NCBI RefSeq assembly: GCF_001514125.1
Contig: NZ_KQ948552.1
Span: 124,001-188,000, forward strand
Length of the DNA: 64,000 nt
DNA from: Streptomyces longwoodensis
Lineage (GTDB): Bacteria > Actinomycetota > Actinomycetes > Streptomycetales > Streptomycetaceae
Reading direction: 5' to 3'
The notes beneath the pieces are model-generated. The model saw only the letters and a program-made list of their open reading frames with translations. It had not been told where the DNA came from and searched no databases. Position 1 is the first letter of the stretch. Each line of letters starts with the position of its first letter. This document shows, one piece after another, positions 62,618-64,000 of the stretch. The position numbers and the translations under genes were made by a program.

Positions 62618-62983
62618 GTGACCGTGGCACGGCAGCAGGGCGGCGGCGGGGGCTCCAGCGGCCTCTACGACGTCCTGGAACTGATCCTCGACCGGGGTCT
62701 GGTGATCGACGCGTTCGTGCGGGTCTCCCTGGTGGGCATCGAGATCCTCAAGATCGACATACGGATCGTGGTCGCCAGCGTCGACACGTACCTGCGTTTC
62801 GCCGAGGCGTGCAACCGCCTCGACCTCGAAGCGGGCCCGCGCAAGCCGGCCGGCCTGACCGAACTGCCGGAGAAGCTGATGGAGGGCGGTGCCCGGGGCA
62901 AGACCAAGGGAGCCCTCTCCGGCGCCGCGCAGACGATCTCGGACGCGTTCCACCAGGCGCGCGAGGAGAAGAGCTCCTCGTAG
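62618..62983 (+). CDS. gvpA: Gas vesicle protein GvpA/GvpJ-family
   Basis: A 121-residue gas vesicle structural protein. The core LYDVLELILDRGLVIDAFVRVSLVGIEILKIDIRIVVASVDTYLRFAEA (quoted here only as LYDVLELILDRGLVIDAFVR, then SLVGIEIL, IDIRIVVAS and VDTYLRFAEA) is characteristic of GvpA/GvpJ, with a hydrophilic Lys/Gln/Ser-rich tail. No other gvp gene is seen in the window, so gas vesicle formation cannot be inferred from this locus alone. GTG 62618 starts after GAGGCTGATCGAA. A large terminator follows. Confidence 0.88.
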   Translation: MTVARQQGGGGGSSGLYDVLELILDRGLVIDAFVRVSLVGIEILKIDIRIVVASVDTYLRFAEACNRLDLEAGPRKPAGLTELPEKLMEGGARGKTKGALSGAAQTISDAFHQAREEKSSS

Positions 62984-63033
62984 CACCACCGGCCGGCCCG
63001 CCAAGGCCCTGACCCCCAGGGCCCCGACCGCCG

Positions 63034-63098
63034 GCGAGCCCGTCCTTCCACCGCTCCCCCGCCGGGGTCCCCCGGCCGGGAGGGAAGGACGGGCTCGC
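63034..63098. terminator. Long bidirectional terminator
   Basis: GCGAGCCCGTCCTTCC (63034-63049) pairs perfectly with its inverse at 63083-63098, enclosing a 33-base GC-rich loop with its own hairpin. It separates the gvp gene from the convergent dehydrogenase. Confidence 0.9.
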
Positions 63099-63114
63099 TC
63101 CCGTCCGGTCGGGC

Positions 63115-64000
63115 CTACTCGGACTGCGTGCCGCCTTGCACACCCGCCGTGGTCGCCGCTCCCGTCCCGGCCGCTTCGCCCATGCCGGGTGCCACGGAAC
63201 CGCCGTCCGCGACACCGAGGGCGACCTTCGTCCAGCCGGATTCGCGGCGGTCGAAGTTCCGGTACGCGTCCAGGGCGTCCCCGGTCCCGACCCAACGGGT
63301 GATCAGCGGCGTCGGGTCGAGTCGGCCCGAAGCCACGAGGGAGACCAGGTCGGGCACGTAGCGGCGGTGGTTGCAGTTGCCCATCTTGAGCGTGAGGTTC
63401 TTCATGAACGCCTCGCCGAACGGGTAGTGCTGCACCTGCGGCGGGTAGACGCCCACGGTGCCGACGGTGCCGGCCTTCGCCACCATCTGCACGGCCCAGC
63501 GGGCCGCCAGCGTGGGGGCGTCGCCGGGTACCCACGTCCGGCCGTTCGGGTTGTTCTCCGGGGCCGCCTCGTCCCGTTCGTGATCGAACTGCTCGCCCTG
63601 GTCGCGCAGGGTATCGGCGGCGGGCCCGCGGGACGGGCGCTGCGCGTCCACGCCCACGGCATCGATCACCCGGTCCGCCCCGATGCCGTCGGTCAACTCC
63701 AGAACGGCTTCGACCGGGTCCTCGGCGTTGAAGTCGACCGTCTCGGCGTGCTGGTCACGGGCCAGCTCCAGCCGGTCCCCCACGCCGTCGACGACGATGA
63801 TCCGTCCGGCGCCCTGGAGACGGGCGCAGGCGATGGCGGCCTGTCCGATCGGACCGGCGCCGAGGATCGCCACGGTGTCGCCCGCGCCGATCTCCGCCAG
63901 CCGCGCCCCGAACCATGCGGTGGGGTAGATGTCCGACAGCAGGATGGCCTGGGCGTCGTCGACGGTGTCGGGCAGCGGGACCAGCCCGACGTGGGCGTAC
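63115..64000 (-). CDS. Formaldehyde dehydrogenase-like Zn-alcohol dehydrogenase, 5' end missing
   Basis: The frame is open from the window edge to a stop at 63115, about 295 codons. It has the MDR nucleotide-binding region (VAILGAGPIGQAAIACARLQGAGRIIVVD, here shortened), preceded by the DIYPTAWFGA motif of the glutathione-independent formaldehyde dehydrogenase branch, and the VIDAVGVDAQ and AVQMVAKAGTVGTVGVYPP parts. The N-terminal zinc-binding domain lies beyond the window. It probably oxidises an aldehyde or alcohol with NAD. Convergent with the gvp gene, separated by a strong terminator. Confidence 0.88.
   Translation of the reverse strand, partial: YAHVGLVPLPDTVDDAQAILLSDIYPTAWFGARLAEIGAGDTVAILGAGPIGQAAIACARLQGAGRIIVVDGVGDRLELARDQHAETVDFNAEDPVEAVLELTDGIGADRVIDAVGVDAQRPSRGPAADTLRDQGEQFDHERDEAAPENNPNGRTWVPGDAPTLAARWAVQMVAKAGTVGTVGVYPPQVQHYPFGEAFMKNLTLKMGNCNHRRYVPDLVSLVASGRLDPTPLITRWVGTGDALDAYRNFDRRESGWTKVALGVADGGSVAPGMGEAAGTGAATTAGVQGGTQSE

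Overview
The window is a very GC-rich, gene-dense chromosomal stretch of a Streptomyces (or close relative). The evidence is the strong third-position GC bias, frequent GTG/TTG starts, ATGA/GTGA overlaps, a complete whiE-type spore-pigment polyketide cluster, DUF397/DUF5753/ATPase regulators, a SpoIIE-type phosphatase, an ECF41 sigma factor and a DmdR/IdeR-type iron box. About 62 protein genes were recognised. No tRNA, rRNA, CRISPR array or insertion sequence was seen, and I noticed no in-frame TTA (bldA) codon.

Layout. 1-10 kb: edge lipoprotein, GlxA/AraC regulator, quinone-oxidoreductase-like enzyme, STAS protein, DUF4230 and VanZ proteins, a eukaryote-type topoisomerase IB divergent from a PHP phosphoesterase, and two SDR enzymes. 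The first SDR has a MerR-type promoter and looks leaderless. 10-17 kb: ROK regulator with a large upstream palindrome, FBP zinc-finger protein, FUSC-type exporter, Tat lipoprotein lactonase and an iron-box DUF2470 gene. 17-23 kb: TetR/CYP102-like P450 pair, then hydrolase, ECF41 sigma and a Cys-cluster/pentapeptide protein on the minus strand. 23-31 kb: lutABC lactate oxidation operon facing a FAD/Rieske oxidoreductase, a CBS protein, a MoxR-VWA pair and a cupin. 31-34 kb: DUF574 methyltransferase, an HTH-DUF5753 regulator broken by an in-frame amber codon, DUF397, an anti-sigma-like ATPase and a small unknown protein.

34-43 kb: long-form argG, then the whiE locus: cyclase, aromatase, ACP, KSbeta, KSalpha, cupin and SchA/CurD protein on the minus strand, with the FAD hydroxylase divergent. 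43-54 kb: LacI regulator and divergent Gfo/Idh dehydrogenase with two palindromes between them, SpoIIE/GAF/HATPase phosphatase, two-component system, secreted GH114-like protein, MocR regulator/EamA exporter pair. 54-62 kb: secreted CBM3-GH16 enzyme, then a das-like amino-sugar locus (GH20, two permeases and a binding lipoprotein facing a GntR/UTRA regulator). 62-64 kb: an isolated gvpA/J gene and a truncated formaldehyde-dehydrogenase-like Zn-ADH.

The genes look like ordinary Streptomyces chromosome content rather than a mobile island. The most informative points are regulatory: several unusually clear operator palindromes next to their likely regulators, strong bidirectional terminators between convergent genes, and the nonsense codon in the DUF5753 gene. 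I did not find convincing evidence for an entirely new multi-gene system.
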